Shown here piece by piece: positions 53,180-61,875 of a stretch of DNA of 64,000 nt. The DNA is from Novispirillum itersonii subsp. itersonii ATCC 12639. GTDB lineage: Bacteria; Pseudomonadota; Alphaproteobacteria; Rhodospirillales; Rhodospirillaceae. Position numbers and translations under genes: made by a program. A model generated the notes under the pieces. The model saw nothing but the letters and a program-made list of their open reading frames with translations. It searched no databases and had not been told where the DNA came from. Position 1 is the first letter of the stretch, and the number at the start of each line of letters is the position of its first letter. The stretch is from assembly GCF_000381985.1 (NCBI RefSeq), contig NZ_KB907349.1, positions 1-64,000 on the forward strand. Reading direction: 5' to 3'.

Positions 53180-53248
53180 TTCCCGTAAAGTGGGAATGTC
53201 TGAACTTAATATGCCGGTCGGGAAAATTATTTTCCCGTAATATGGGAC
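53180..53248. promoter_or_regulatory. Two palindromic operators upstream of the IclR gene
   Basis: TTCCCGTAAAGTGGGAA (53180-53196) and TTCCCGTAATATGGGAC (53232-53248) share TTCCC-N7-GGGA. Their centres are 52 bases apart, five helical turns. They resemble IclR-family operators and are probably bound by the regulator encoded just downstream. Confidence 0.6.
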
Positions 53249-53324
53249 TATCGTCTTTTCTGACTGTCGGTGTGCGGATTACAGTCCGGCTATTGACAGA
53301 CGCCGTCAGCGGAGGGGAGAGACC

Positions 53325-54053
53325 ATGCCGACACCGTCCTGCCCGATGCCGGAACGGGCTTTCCTGATTTTGCAGCAGATTGCCGCCGCACCGTCGGCGC
53401 TGACGGTGCGGGCTCTGGCGGCAACGCTTGGGATGCCGCTGTCCAGCACCTACCGCCATATCGCCGTGCTGGTGCGCTGGGGGCTGGTGGTGGAGCTGGG
53501 GCAGAGCGGGCGCTACACCGCCGGTCCCTTGTGCCTGCAGCTGTCGATGCACTTTCAGGACCGGAATGCGCTGGTGCTGCAATCCCGGCCGGAAATGGTC
53601 CGGCTGGCGGAAAGCAGCGGTGAGACGGTCGCTCTGATGGTGGCGACCCACTATCAGGCGATCTGCATAGATATGATTGAAAGCCGCCAGACCCTGCGCT
53701 GTGCTTTTGCGCCGGGGAAAGGTCAGCCCCTGTCAAAAGGGGCGACGGCGATGACCCTGCTGGCTTTTATGCCCGAAGGTCAGCGGCAGGTGGCGCTGGA
53801 CGCGTATCCGCATCAGGGGGGAGAGGCCGCCCTGTTGGAAACAGTGCGTCAGCAGGGCTATGCCGAAAGCGACAGCATGCTGGATCCGGGGGTGTGGGGC
53901 GTCTGCGCCCCGCTGCTGGCGGATGGCGGGCGTCTGGCCGGGGCCCTGACCCTGATGGCCCCTTCCGGTCGGGGCAATCAGGACCGTGAACGCCTGATCA
54001 GCCTGACCCTGCGGGCGGCGGGCAGGATCAGCGCGGCCCTGACCGTAGACTGA
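53325..54053 (+). CDS. IclR-family transcription regulator
   Basis: A 242-aa regulator: an N-terminal winged helix (FLILQQIAAAPSALTVRALAATLGMPLSSTYRHIAVLVRWGLV), then an effector domain (about 85-240) with PLSKGATAMTLLAFMP and GVWGVCAPLL, followed by GALTLMAPS. It is followed by an arginase-type formimidoylglutamase and GltS, so the effector may be formimidoylglutamate, glutamate or another hut intermediate. It probably binds the two palindromes upstream. Confidence 0.85.
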   Translation: MPTPSCPMPERAFLILQQIAAAPSALTVRALAATLGMPLSSTYRHIAVLVRWGLVVELGQSGRYTAGPLCLQLSMHFQDRNALVLQSRPEMVRLAESSGETVALMVATHYQAICIDMIESRQTLRCAFAPGKGQPLSKGATAMTLLAFMPEGQRQVALDAYPHQGGEAALLETVRQQGYAESDSMLDPGVWGVCAPLLADGGRLAGALTLMAPSGRGNQDRERLISLTLRAAGRISAALTVD

Positions 54054-54081
54054 TTTCCTCTGTTTGAAGGACTGACACAGA

Positions 54082-55017
54082 ATGCATGTGGCGCCGGACA
54101 TGGGCCGCTGGAGCGGACGTATTGACTCTGAAGGGGATCTGGCCCGGCGCTGGCATCAGGTGATTGCCCCGTGGACGGAGCTGTCCGCCCCCGGGGTGGC
54201 CCTGCTGGGGCTGGCCAGTGATGAAGGGGTACGCCGGAATCAGGGCCGCCCCGGGGCAGCCGAAGGCCCTGCGGCGTTGCGCCGGGCTCTGGCCGGGGTG
54301 CCGGTGCACGGTTCCCGCCCGCTCTGGGATGCCGGTGATGTCGTGTGCGAGGATGGCAATCTTGAGGCGGCGCAGCAGGCTGCGGCGCAGCAGGTGGCCT
54401 GTCTGCTGGCGAACGGGCAGTTTCCCGTTGTGATCGGCGGCGGCCACGAGGTGGCCTATGCAACCTTCTGTGGTCTGGAGGCGTTTCTGGGCTCTCCGGC
54501 GGATACTCCCCGCATCGGGATTATCAATTTTGATGCCCATTTTGATCTGCGGCAGGCCGGAGAAAGCACGTCGGGCACGCCGTTTGCGCAGATCGCGGAG
54601 CGGTGTGCAGCCCGGGGCTGGCCGTTCCGCTATCTGTGTCTGGGCGTGGCGGAAACCGGCAACACCGGCGCGCTGTATGCCACGGCCCGCCGTCTGGGGG
54701 TGCAGTGGATCAGTGACGGGGCCCTGACCGGCTGGCGCCTGACAGAGGCGGAGCAGGCGGTGGATGCCTTTATGGCCGATTGTGACCACCTGTACCTGAG
54801 CATTGATCTGGATGTGTTTCCCGCCGGGCAGGCCCCGGGGGTCAGTGCCCCGGCGGCCTGCGGTGTGGCCGTGCCGGTGGTGGAGGCCCTGATTGAGCGG
54901 ATCAGGGCCAGCGGGCGGCTGCGGCTGGCGGATATTGCCGAACTTAACCCCCGCTTTGATCAGGACGGGCATACCGCCCGGCTGGCGGCCCGGCTGGTGC
55001 ACCATCTGTACCGCTAA
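54082..55017 (+). CDS. hutG: Formimidoylglutamase (arginase/ureohydrolase family)
   Basis: A 311-aa binuclear manganese hydrolase. Metal ligands lie in VVIGGGHEVAYATF (His), NFDAHFDLR (Asp, His, Asp) and LSIDLDVF (two Asp). GRPGAAEGPAALRRAL near the start and GVSAPAACGVAVPVVE are typical of formimidoylglutamase rather than arginase or agmatinase. It cleaves formimidoylglutamate directly to glutamate and formamide. It is unrelated to the deformylase called hutG at 35 kb, and duplicates the HutF-HutG route by different chemistry. AAGGA precedes the ATG. Confidence 0.88.
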   Translation: MHVAPDMGRWSGRIDSEGDLARRWHQVIAPWTELSAPGVALLGLASDEGVRRNQGRPGAAEGPAALRRALAGVPVHGSRPLWDAGDVVCEDGNLEAAQQAAAQQVACLLANGQFPVVIGGGHEVAYATFCGLEAFLGSPADTPRIGIINFDAHFDLRQAGESTSGTPFAQIAERCAARGWPFRYLCLGVAETGNTGALYATARRLGVQWISDGALTGWRLTEAEQAVDAFMADCDHLYLSIDLDVFPAGQAPGVSAPAACGVAVPVVEALIERIRASGRLRLADIAELNPRFDQDGHTARLAARLVHHLYR

Positions 55018-55062
55018 AAAGCCGCAGGAAAACAACAGGATGATAACAGGAGGGATCGTATC

Positions 55063-56268
55063 ATGATTGAAATCAGCCTTGATGCCGTGCAGACCACGGC
55101 GCTGGCCGTACTGCTGCTGCTGCTGGGACAGGTGATCAAGCGGCGTGTCGGCGTGCTGGAGCGGTTCTGCATACCGGCTCCGGTGATCGGTGGCTTTGGT
55201 ATGGCACTGCTGATGCTGCTGTTCCGGGAAACCGGACTGGTGAAGGTCACCTTCAATACCGCATTGCAGACGCCGTTCATGGTGGCCTTTTTCACCACGG
55301 TCGGCATTGGCGGCAGCATCGCGCTGCTGCGGACCGGCGGGGTGATCCTGTTTGTCTATCTCGGGGTCTGCTGGACGGTCGCGCTGTTCCAGAACACCTT
55401 TGGTCCGCTGGTCGCCTCGCTGGTCGGTCTTGATCCGGTGCAGGGGGTGATGGCCGGTGCGGTCTCGCTGCTGGGCGGGCATGGCGGGGCTGCGGCCTTC
55501 GGCCCGATGGCAGAGCAGATGGGGCATCCCGGTTCGACCACCGTGGCGATTACCGCCGCCACCTTCGGTCTGGTGTCGGGCAGCCTGCTCGGCGGGCCGC
55601 TGGGGGCCTGGCTGGTCCGGCGGCATGGGGTTGAGATTGCAGCCGTTGATGTGAAATCGGCAGCGCCCGCATTCCACGATCATGATGATGATGTCAGCGT
55701 CACCAGCCAGTCGCTGATCGCCATGACCGGCCTTGTGCTGGTGCTGATGGTGATCGGGGCGCTGCTGTCGGGCTGGGTGCAGCAGGCGACGGCCTTTGTG
55801 CTGCCCGCCTATGTCGGGGCGATGGTGGCGGCGATTATTGCCCGTAACCTGAACGATGGCCTCGGCCTGATCCGCCTGAACACCAAAGCGCTGGATGCGC
55901 TGTCGGACCTGACGCTCGGGGTGTTCCTGACCATGGCGATGATGACGCTGAAAATCTGGGAACTCTATGATCTGGCCCTGCCACTGATGGTGGTGCTGGT
56001 GGCGCAGGTTCTGGCCCTGCTTCTGCTGGCCGCGTTTGTGGTGTTCCGCCTGCTGGGCCGGAACTATGATGCGGCGGTGATGTGTGCCGGGCTGATCGGG
56101 CATGGTCTGGGGGCGACCCCCAACGCCATTGCCAATATGAGCGCCATGGCCCAGCGGTTTGGGCTGGCCTCGCCGCGGGCGCTGATGATTGTGCCGCTGT
56201 GCGGTGCGGTGCTGGTCGATATCGTCGCCATCCCGTTCCATGCCTACATGATCAATATCCTCAGCTGA
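55063..56268 (+). CDS. gltS: Sodium/glutamate symporter GltS
   Basis: A 401-aa membrane protein with about ten to twelve helices in two inverted repeats. Family motifs include IPAPVIGGFGMALLMLLFRE, SLLGGHGGAAAFGPM (first selectivity loop), AMMTLKIWELYDLALPL and GLIGHGLGATPNAIANMSAM (second loop). It takes up glutamate, or here possibly formimidoylglutamate or another relative, with Na+. It follows the formimidoylglutamase by 45 bases behind a GGAGGG site. Confidence 0.93.
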   Translation: MIEISLDAVQTTALAVLLLLLGQVIKRRVGVLERFCIPAPVIGGFGMALLMLLFRETGLVKVTFNTALQTPFMVAFFTTVGIGGSIALLRTGGVILFVYLGVCWTVALFQNTFGPLVASLVGLDPVQGVMAGAVSLLGGHGGAAAFGPMAEQMGHPGSTTVAITAATFGLVSGSLLGGPLGAWLVRRHGVEIAAVDVKSAAPAFHDHDDDVSVTSQSLIAMTGLVLVLMVIGALLSGWVQQATAFVLPAYVGAMVAAIIARNLNDGLGLIRLNTKALDALSDLTLGVFLTMAMMTLKIWELYDLALPLMVVLVAQVLALLLLAAFVVFRLLGRNYDAAVMCAGLIGHGLGATPNAIANMSAMAQRFGLASPRALMIVPLCGAVLVDIVAIPFHAYMINILS

Positions 56269-56397
56269 GGCTGAGCCGCTTCCGCCGCCGGGCCATAATC
56301 CCGGCGGCGGAACGGCATGATGCTGGCGGCCCATGGACACCGGGGGCATTTTCCGCGACCATGAAGGGTCTGTGATCTGCCGCCGGAGGACACGGTG

Positions 56398-56802
56398 ATG
56401 CGTTTACTGTGGATCATGCTCGGCTGGGTGTTTATGGCGCTGGCGGTGCTGGGGGTTATTCTGCCCGGTCTGCCGACCACCCCCTTTGTGTTACTGGCGG
56501 CATGGGCTTTCCATAAAGGCAGCCGCCGCTGGGCACAGTGGCTGGAACAGCACCGGCTGTTCGGCCCCCTGCTGCTGAACTGGCAGCGCCACCGGGTCAT
56601 TCCCCGCCATGCCAAGGTTGCCGCCATGACCATGATGGCGGTGTCGCTGGTGTATCTGACAGTCTGGTCTGAGGTGCCGGGGCTGGCGGTGGCCGCCATC
56701 GGTGCGGTGATGCTGGGCAGTGCATCCTGGATGCTGTGGTGCCCCAGCGCCAAACCACAGCAGACGGAGGGTGCGGCCGAGCGCCCCGGCGACCCGGTAT
56801 AA
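56398..56802 (+). CDS. DUF454/YbaN-family small membrane protein
   Basis: A 134-aa protein with membrane segments at about 3-35 (LLWIMLGWVFMALAVLGVILPGLPTTPFVLLAAWAF) and 80-115. It has the family's GxILPGLPTTPFxLLAAWAF motif and KGSRRWAQWLEQHRLFGPLLLNWQRHRVIP. The function is unknown in general; YbaN-like proteins are often near respiratory or iron genes. A GGAGG site supports this ATG over the GTG one codon before. It lies alone between gltS and the sigma-54 activator. Confidence 0.85.
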   Translation: MRLLWIMLGWVFMALAVLGVILPGLPTTPFVLLAAWAFHKGSRRWAQWLEQHRLFGPLLLNWQRHRVIPRHAKVAAMTMMAVSLVYLTVWSEVPGLAVAAIGAVMLGSASWMLWCPSAKPQQTEGAAERPGDPV

Positions 56803-56945
56803 ACCCTGTGCCAGCACCGGCGCTTTGTGGTTGAATGCCGGTGTCGTCTTTGCGGTCCGGGCAGACCGGCCGCGTGACCGTCACCGGAAGGTTCGCATCC
56901 TATGGCACAGCACTCTGACCCGGGCCGGTGTCCGTGACCCGCAGC

Positions 56946-58394
56946 ATGACCGAAGCGGAGGTCCGGCGTTACGCCGCCCGTGCCCTTTCTGAGCTGTTTG
57001 ACAGCCTGTATGAAGGGGCCTTCGCCATTGATACCGGCGGGCGGGTGACGTGGATGAATCACAAGTTTAAGGCCCTGATCGGCTGGAACGGCACCGAAGC
57101 CATCGAAGGGCAGCCGATTGATGAGGTATTGCCGCACAGCCAGATGAACCGGGTGCTGGAGACCGGGCGGGCTGACCTGCTGGACATCGTTCCGCTGGGG
57201 CGGCGTCAGCTGACGGTTTCGCGCCTGCCGCTGCTGAAAGAAGACGGCAGCCTGATCGGGGCGATGGGGGTGATCCTCTATGACCGCCTGAATTCCCTGC
57301 GGCCATTGGTTGACCGGTTCCAGTCCCTGCAAAGTGAGCTCGACACCGCCCGGAAGGAGCTGGCCCGCAGCCGCGCCGCCAAATACAGTCTGGCGATGTA
57401 TGTCGGGGCTTCGGCTGCGGTGCGGACCCTGAAGCTGAAGGCCCGCCGGGCGGCGGAGCGGGATGTGCCGGTGCTGATTACCGGCGAGACCGGTGTGGGC
57501 AAGGAACTGCTGGCTCATGGGATTCATGCGGCCTCGGGCCGCGCCGGAAAGCCGATGGTGCGGATCAACGTCTCGGCGATTCCGGAAGGGCTGCTGGAGG
57601 CGGAACTGTTCGGGGCGGCCCCCGGTGCCTATACCGGGGCAGACCGCAAAGGCCGCGAAGGCAAGGTCCGGCTGGCCGATGGCGGTACGCTGTTTCTCGA
57701 TGAAATCGGTGACATGCCGGTGCCGTTGCAGACCAAGCTGCTGCGGGTTCTGCAGGAGCAGGAAATCGAGCCGCTGGGGGCGAACACCGTCATTCCGGTT
57801 GATGTGCGGGTGATCAGCGCCACCAGCCGCGATCTGAAGGCAATGGTCGAGGCCGGACAGTTCCGCGCGGATCTGTATTATCGCCTGAACGTGCTGCCGC
57901 TGCATGCCCCGCCGCTGCGCGACCGGCGGGAAGATCTGCCGCTGCTGTGCGATACCCTGCTGGAAGAGATTGCCACCCGCTCCGGCGGGGTCCCTCCGGC
58001 GCTGACCACTGCGGCGCTGGACCGTCTGGCCGCCCATCTCTGGCCCGGCAATGTGCGGGAGCTGCGCAATGTGCTGGAGCAGGCGGTGGCGGAAACCGAC
58101 GGTGAAACGCTGGATGTCGGTGCGGTTGTGCCGCTTCTGCCGGTCCCGGTCCCGGTTCCGGCCCCGCCGCTTATCCCCCCTGCGCAGGGTGTGCCGCCGT
58201 CATCCGCCGGTCCGGTCCGGCCCCTGCGCGATGTTCTTGCTGCGGCGGAGCGGGACGCGATCCGCGCTGCTCTGGCCGAAGCGGGCGGAGTCCGCAGTCA
58301 GGCAGCACGCCTGCTGGGCATTTCGCGTGCGCAGTTTTATGAAAAACTGGCGGCGCATGGCCTGATGGAGGGGGACCGGACCCCGGCGGAATAA
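56946..58394 (+). CDS. PAS-AAA+ sigma-54-dependent activator
   Basis: A 482-aa enhancer-binding protein. A PAS domain (about 15-110: [31 protein letters not shown]) precedes a coiled linker, then an AAA+ domain with Walker [18 protein letters not shown], the sigma-54 loop GAYTGA (GAFTGA variant) in [14 protein letters not shown], and Walker [14 protein letters not shown]. After a Pro/Val-rich linker comes a Fis-type helix-turn-helix ([29 protein letters not shown]). A GTG six codons upstream is possible. It may control a sigma-54 promoter such as the one at 60.48 kb; that is inference. Confidence 0.9.
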   Translation: MTEAEVRRYAARALSELFDSLYEGAFAIDTGGRVTWMNHKFKALIGWNGTEAIEGQPIDEVLPHSQMNRVLETGRADLLDIVPLGRRQLTVSRLPLLKEDGSLIGAMGVILYDRLNSLRPLVDRFQSLQSELDTARKELARSRAAKYSLAMYVGASAAVRTLKLKARRAAERDVPVLITGETGVGKELLAHGIHAASGRAGKPMVRINVSAIPEGLLEAELFGAAPGAYTGADRKGREGKVRLADGGTLFLDEIGDMPVPLQTKLLRVLQEQEIEPLGANTVIPVDVRVISATSRDLKAMVEAGQFRADLYYRLNVLPLHAPPLRDRREDLPLLCDTLLEEIATRSGGVPPALTTAALDRLAAHLWPGNVRELRNVLEQAVAETDGETLDVGAVVPLLPVPVPVPAPPLIPPAQGVPPSSAGPVRPLRDVLAAAERDAIRAALAEAGGVRSQAARLLGISRAQFYEKLAAHGLMEGDRTPAE

Positions 58395-58480
58395 CAGGAT
58401 TTCTGCGGTCTTTCGCCGGATCGGGAAATGGGGTAGGGGAAGGGCCAAACCTTTCTGCCCCCTGTCAGGGATCGTACACG

Positions 58481-59038
58481 ATGATCAAAGTTGTCCGGGC
58501 CAAGCTACATGGCCTGTGGGTCACCAATGCCGAGCTGCACTACCATGGCTCGATCACGCTTGACCCGGAAATCTGCCTGCGTGCGGGTATTTATCCGCTG
58601 GAATTTGTTGAAATCTGGAATAAGGCCAGCGGGGCCCGCATTTCCACCTATGTGATTTTCGGCGAGCCGGGGTCACGCTGCTGCATTCTGAACGGGGCGG
58701 CGGCCCGGACCTGTCAGGCCGGGGATGAGGTGATCATCGCCGCTTCCAGCTATGTGCAGCCGAAGGAGCTGTATGATCTGCGCCCGAAGGTCCTGACCTT
58801 CCACCGGGATAACAGCGTGGCCGAGGAGCTGTCGTATTCGGTGACCGAGACCCCGGCCAATCCGTTCCATTTTGAAATCCATGAAGACGCGGTGTTCGCC
58901 GGGGCGGATCCGGCCCAGCAGGCGCACAGCCAGCGGCGGGATGAGATGAAGCGTGACATGATGGCGGCAGGGCTGAGCGAGCATCAGGCCCTTGACCTGC
59001 TGGCCAAACACTTTTCAGAAGCGGATCCCGTTCTGTAA
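58481..59038 (+). CDS. panD: Aspartate 1-decarboxylase, C-terminally extended
   Basis: A 185-aa pyruvoyl enzyme precursor making beta-alanine from aspartate for pantothenate. Self-cleavage should occur at Gly23-Ser24 (YHGSITLDP); [17 protein letters not shown] and [26 protein letters not shown] keep the active site. The usual length is about 126 aa; here some 55-60 extra residues form a charged helical tail ([22 protein letters not shown], then a [13 protein letters not shown] motif). It lies between a sigma-54 activator and an antiporter rather than with panBC. Confidence 0.85.
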   Translation: MIKVVRAKLHGLWVTNAELHYHGSITLDPEICLRAGIYPLEFVEIWNKASGARISTYVIFGEPGSRCCILNGAAARTCQAGDEVIIAASSYVQPKELYDLRPKVLTFHRDNSVAEELSYSVTETPANPFHFEIHEDAVFAGADPAQQAHSQRRDEMKRDMMAAGLSEHQALDLLAKHFSEADPVL

Positions 59039-59049
59039 CAGGACATGCC

Positions 59050-60354
59050 ATGCTGCCCTTCCTGACCGATCTCGCCGTTTTTCTGCTGCTGCCGCTGTTG
59101 GTCTGGCGGCTGGTGCGGCCTGTGGTGCCGCTGGCGGTGGTGCCGGTTCTGGTCGGTCTGGCGGTGGCGGGGCTGGCGGCGTTGAACGGTCAGCAGGGGC
59201 CGCAGTTTCTGGCCCCGACGGCGGTGGGGGATGCCCTCGGGATGTTGGGGGTGATTTTGCTGGCCTTTTCCGCCGGTCTGGAAGGGCGGGATCCGGGGCA
59301 TCTGACGCCGGGGCATCTGGCTTCGGGGCTGGCGGAAAGGGCCCCGTCGTCACCGGGGCGCATTCTGCGGTCTGCCGGGGTGGCGCTGGCGTTGCCGTTC
59401 GTCGCCGGAACGGCGCTGGCATGGGGCCTGCTGTCAGTGGCAGAGGGCTGGCAACCTGATGGGCTGCCGAAAGAACTGGCGGCAGCGTCGATCGGCCTGT
59501 GCCTGGCGGTCAGTGCTCTGCCGGTTCTGGTGGCTCTGCTGCGGGAGCTGCCGTCGGGCCTGCGCCCGTTGGGGGCGGTGGCGGTCCGGGTGGCGGCGCT
59601 GGACGACATGGCGCTGTGGCTGGGCCTTGGTCTGCTGATGGCGTTGGGGCGGTCGCAGGCGGTCAGCGTCGGGTTTGGTCCGGCGGATGTGCTGGCCCTG
59701 CTGGTTCTGGGGACGCTGCCGTTTCTTCTGTCATTTTTGGGGCAGGTAAGAGGAGGGAGCGGTCCGGGGCATCCGCTGCCGGTATGGGGCGGGGCGGCGG
59801 TGGTGCTGACCGTTTCGTCACTGGCCACTGCGCAACTGGGCCTGCACGCGGTGCTGGGCGCGTATTTCGCCGGGATGATCCTGCCCGCCCGGTGGGCGGC
59901 GCGGCTGCCGGAACAGACCATTGGCCGGTGGGCCCTGCTGGGGTTGGCCCCTTTGTTTTTCGGGCATCGCGGGCTGGCCATTGATCCCCGGCTGCTGACC
60001 CCGGATGTACTGGGGTGGGTGGCCCTGCTGTTGCTGGTGTCGATGGTCACCAAGATTGTGGCGGTTCAGTGGGTGCCGCCGGTGCCCGGCCTGTCCCGGC
60101 ACCGGCGGCTGACGCTGGGGGTGTTCCTGCAATGCAAGGGGCTGATGGAAATCGTTGCTGCGACCCTGCTGATGAACAGCGGTCTGCTGACCGCGACCAC
60201 TTATGCGGCGCTGGTGATGCTGGCACTGGTTTCCACCACGCTGACCGCCCCGTTGATCCGTCTGCTGACGCCGGGATGTTTAGAGCCGGAAACAGCTAAG
60301 ATGTCCGGGATTCCGGACGGATGCCGGGTGTCCGGAAAATCAGACATCGCCTGA
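59050..60354 (+). CDS. Cation:proton antiporter, CPA2-type
   Basis: A 434-aa protein with about twelve membrane segments in the Na+/H+ exchanger fold: LGMLGVILLAFSAGLEG near residue 60-76 and AVRVAALDDMALWLGLGLLM with the paired Asp of the ion site (near residue 178), LGLHAVLGAYFAGMI, and LQCKGLMEIVAATLLMNSG. It lacks the cytoplasmic RCK/TrkA domain of KefB/KefC. It starts 11 bases after panD behind an AGGA site. The ion is unknown. Confidence 0.85.
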   Translation: MLPFLTDLAVFLLLPLLVWRLVRPVVPLAVVPVLVGLAVAGLAALNGQQGPQFLAPTAVGDALGMLGVILLAFSAGLEGRDPGHLTPGHLASGLAERAPSSPGRILRSAGVALALPFVAGTALAWGLLSVAEGWQPDGLPKELAAASIGLCLAVSALPVLVALLRELPSGLRPLGAVAVRVAALDDMALWLGLGLLMALGRSQAVSVGFGPADVLALLVLGTLPFLLSFLGQVRGGSGPGHPLPVWGGAAVVLTVSSLATAQLGLHAVLGAYFAGMILPARWAARLPEQTIGRWALLGLAPLFFGHRGLAIDPRLLTPDVLGWVALLLLVSMVTKIVAVQWVPPVPGLSRHRRLTLGVFLQCKGLMEIVAATLLMNSGLLTATTYAALVMLALVSTTLTAPLIRLLTPGCLEPETAKMSGIPDGCRVSGKSDIA

Positions 60355-60393
60355 AACTATATTAAAATCAGTAGAGTATCCCATTTTTCTTCA

Positions 60394-60419
60394 GGACTGT
60401 CCGGTTTTCAGGACAGTCC
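60394..60419. promoter_or_regulatory. Perfect palindrome, candidate upstream activating sequence
   Basis: GGACTGTCC and GGACAGTCC, 8 bases apart. There is no T run, so it is not a terminator. Its centre is about 100 bases before the start predicted from the sigma-54 promoter, the normal place for an enhancer-binding protein site. Confidence 0.55.
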
Positions 60420-60480
60420 CACTCTGGGGTGAAGATCCGCTGAGATCCGCGAACCCCCCGGTTTTCCGCCTTTTTTATGG

Positions 60481-60498
60481 TTGGCATGACCCTTGCGT
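60481..60498 (+). promoter_or_regulatory. Sigma-54 promoter
   Basis: TTGGCATGACCCTTGCGT has the -24 GG (60483-60484) and -12 GC (60495-60496) with exactly 10 bases between, close to the consensus TGGCAC-N5-TTGC. It lies about 80 bases before the ABC receptor gene. Confidence 0.75.
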
Positions 60499-60576
60499 AA
60501 GCAGCAGGCAAGACCCGGACATCGGGCTTGGCCTGCCCGCCTGAGGCAAGGCCGCAACCATGGGAGGATATTCCGG

Positions 60577-61797
60577 ATGCTTAAGACCCGCCTGACGGGG
60601 GTGATGCCCCATGCCGTGCGCCTGACGCTGGCCGCCGCGCTGCTGGCCGCTGGCAGTGTTGCCGCCACCGCCGCTGATACCCTGAAGATTGCCCATGTCT
60701 ATGACAAGACCGGCCCGCTGGAAGCCTACGCCAAGCAGTCCTCCACCGGCCTGATGCTGGGGCTGGAATATCTGACCGGCGGCACGATGGAGGTGGCCGG
60801 AAAGAAACTTGAGGTCATTGAGAAGGATACGCAGGGCAAGCCGGATGTCGGGAAGGCGATGCTGGCGGAAGCCTTTGGCGATGATGATGCCGACATTGCC
60901 GTTGGTCCGGTGTCCAGCGGGGTGGCGCTGGCGATGCTGCCGGTGGCGCAGGAGTTCGGCAAGGTGCTGGTGGTGGAACCGGCGGTGGCTGACAGCATCA
61001 CCGGGGCCAACTGGAACCGCTTTGTGTTCCGGACCGGCCGCAATTCCTCGCAGGATGCCATTGCCAATGCGGTGGCGCTGGGCAGGCCGGGGGTGAAAAT
61101 TGCCACGCTGGCGCAGGATTATGCCTTTGGCCGCGATGGTGTTGCCGCCTTTAAGGAGGCCCTGAAAAGCACCGGGGCCGATATCGTCCATGAAGAATAT
61201 GTGCCGACGGATACCAAGGATTTCACGGCGTCCGGTCAGCGGGTGTTTGATGCCCTGAAGGACCAGAAAGGCGAGCGGATCGTATTCGTGATCTGGGCCG
61301 GTGGTAACAACCCGATCGGCAAGCTGAAGGCGATGGCCCCGGAACGGCTGGAGATCAGGCTGGCCAGCGGTGGCAACATCCTGCCCGCGATGGCCGCCTA
61401 TAAGGACATTCCGGGGATGGAAGGGGCGACGTATTACTATTACGAAATCCCGAAGAATCCGATGAATGACTGGCTGATTGCCGAACATCAGAAGCGCTTC
61501 AGCAGCCCGCCTGATTTCTTCACCGCCGGGGGCTTTTCTGCCGCCAGCGCGATTGTTACCGCCCTGAAGGCCAGTAAAGGCAAGGCGGATGGCGAAACCC
61601 TGATCAAGACCATGGAAGGGATGAGCTTCGAGACCCCGAAGGGCACCATGCAGTTCCGGAAGGAGGACCATCAGGCCCTGCAGGAAATGTATCACTTCCG
61701 CATCGCCGTGAAGGACGGTGTGGCTTGGGGCATCCCCGAACTGGTGCGGGTGCTGAAGATCGGCGACATGGCCGTTCCGGTACAGAACAAGCGTTGA
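60577..61797 (+). CDS. ABC transporter substrate-binding protein, Liv/amide type
   Basis: A 406-aa periplasmic receptor with a signal peptide (VRLTLAAALLAAGSVAATAAD) and the type I two-lobe fold: LKIAHVYDKTGPLEAYAKQSSTGLMLGLEYLTGG, DADIAVGPVSSGVALAMLPVAQEFG, and KIATLAQDYAFGRDGVAAFKEAL. It belongs to the branched-chain amino acid/amide/aromatic acid receptors; the ligand is not clear. A GGGAGGA site supports this start. It heads an operon with two ATPases and permeases, controlled by a sigma-54 promoter, which hints at nitrogen or carbon-source control. Confidence 0.88.
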   Translation: MLKTRLTGVMPHAVRLTLAAALLAAGSVAATAADTLKIAHVYDKTGPLEAYAKQSSTGLMLGLEYLTGGTMEVAGKKLEVIEKDTQGKPDVGKAMLAEAFGDDDADIAVGPVSSGVALAMLPVAQEFGKVLVVEPAVADSITGANWNRFVFRTGRNSSQDAIANAVALGRPGVKIATLAQDYAFGRDGVAAFKEALKSTGADIVHEEYVPTDTKDFTASGQRVFDALKDQKGERIVFVIWAGGNNPIGKLKAMAPERLEIRLASGGNILPAMAAYKDIPGMEGATYYYYEIPKNPMNDWLIAEHQKRFSSPPDFFTAGGFSAASAIVTALKASKGKADGETLIKTMEGMSFETPKGTMQFRKEDHQALQEMYHFRIAVKDGVAWGIPELVRVLKIGDMAVPVQNKR

Positions 61798-61875
61798 TCC
61801 CCGTCCGCCGCCGGACAGGGCCTGTTTCCGGCGGCGGTTTCCTCTGCGTTCTGACTGTACCTGAAGGGGTAATCC

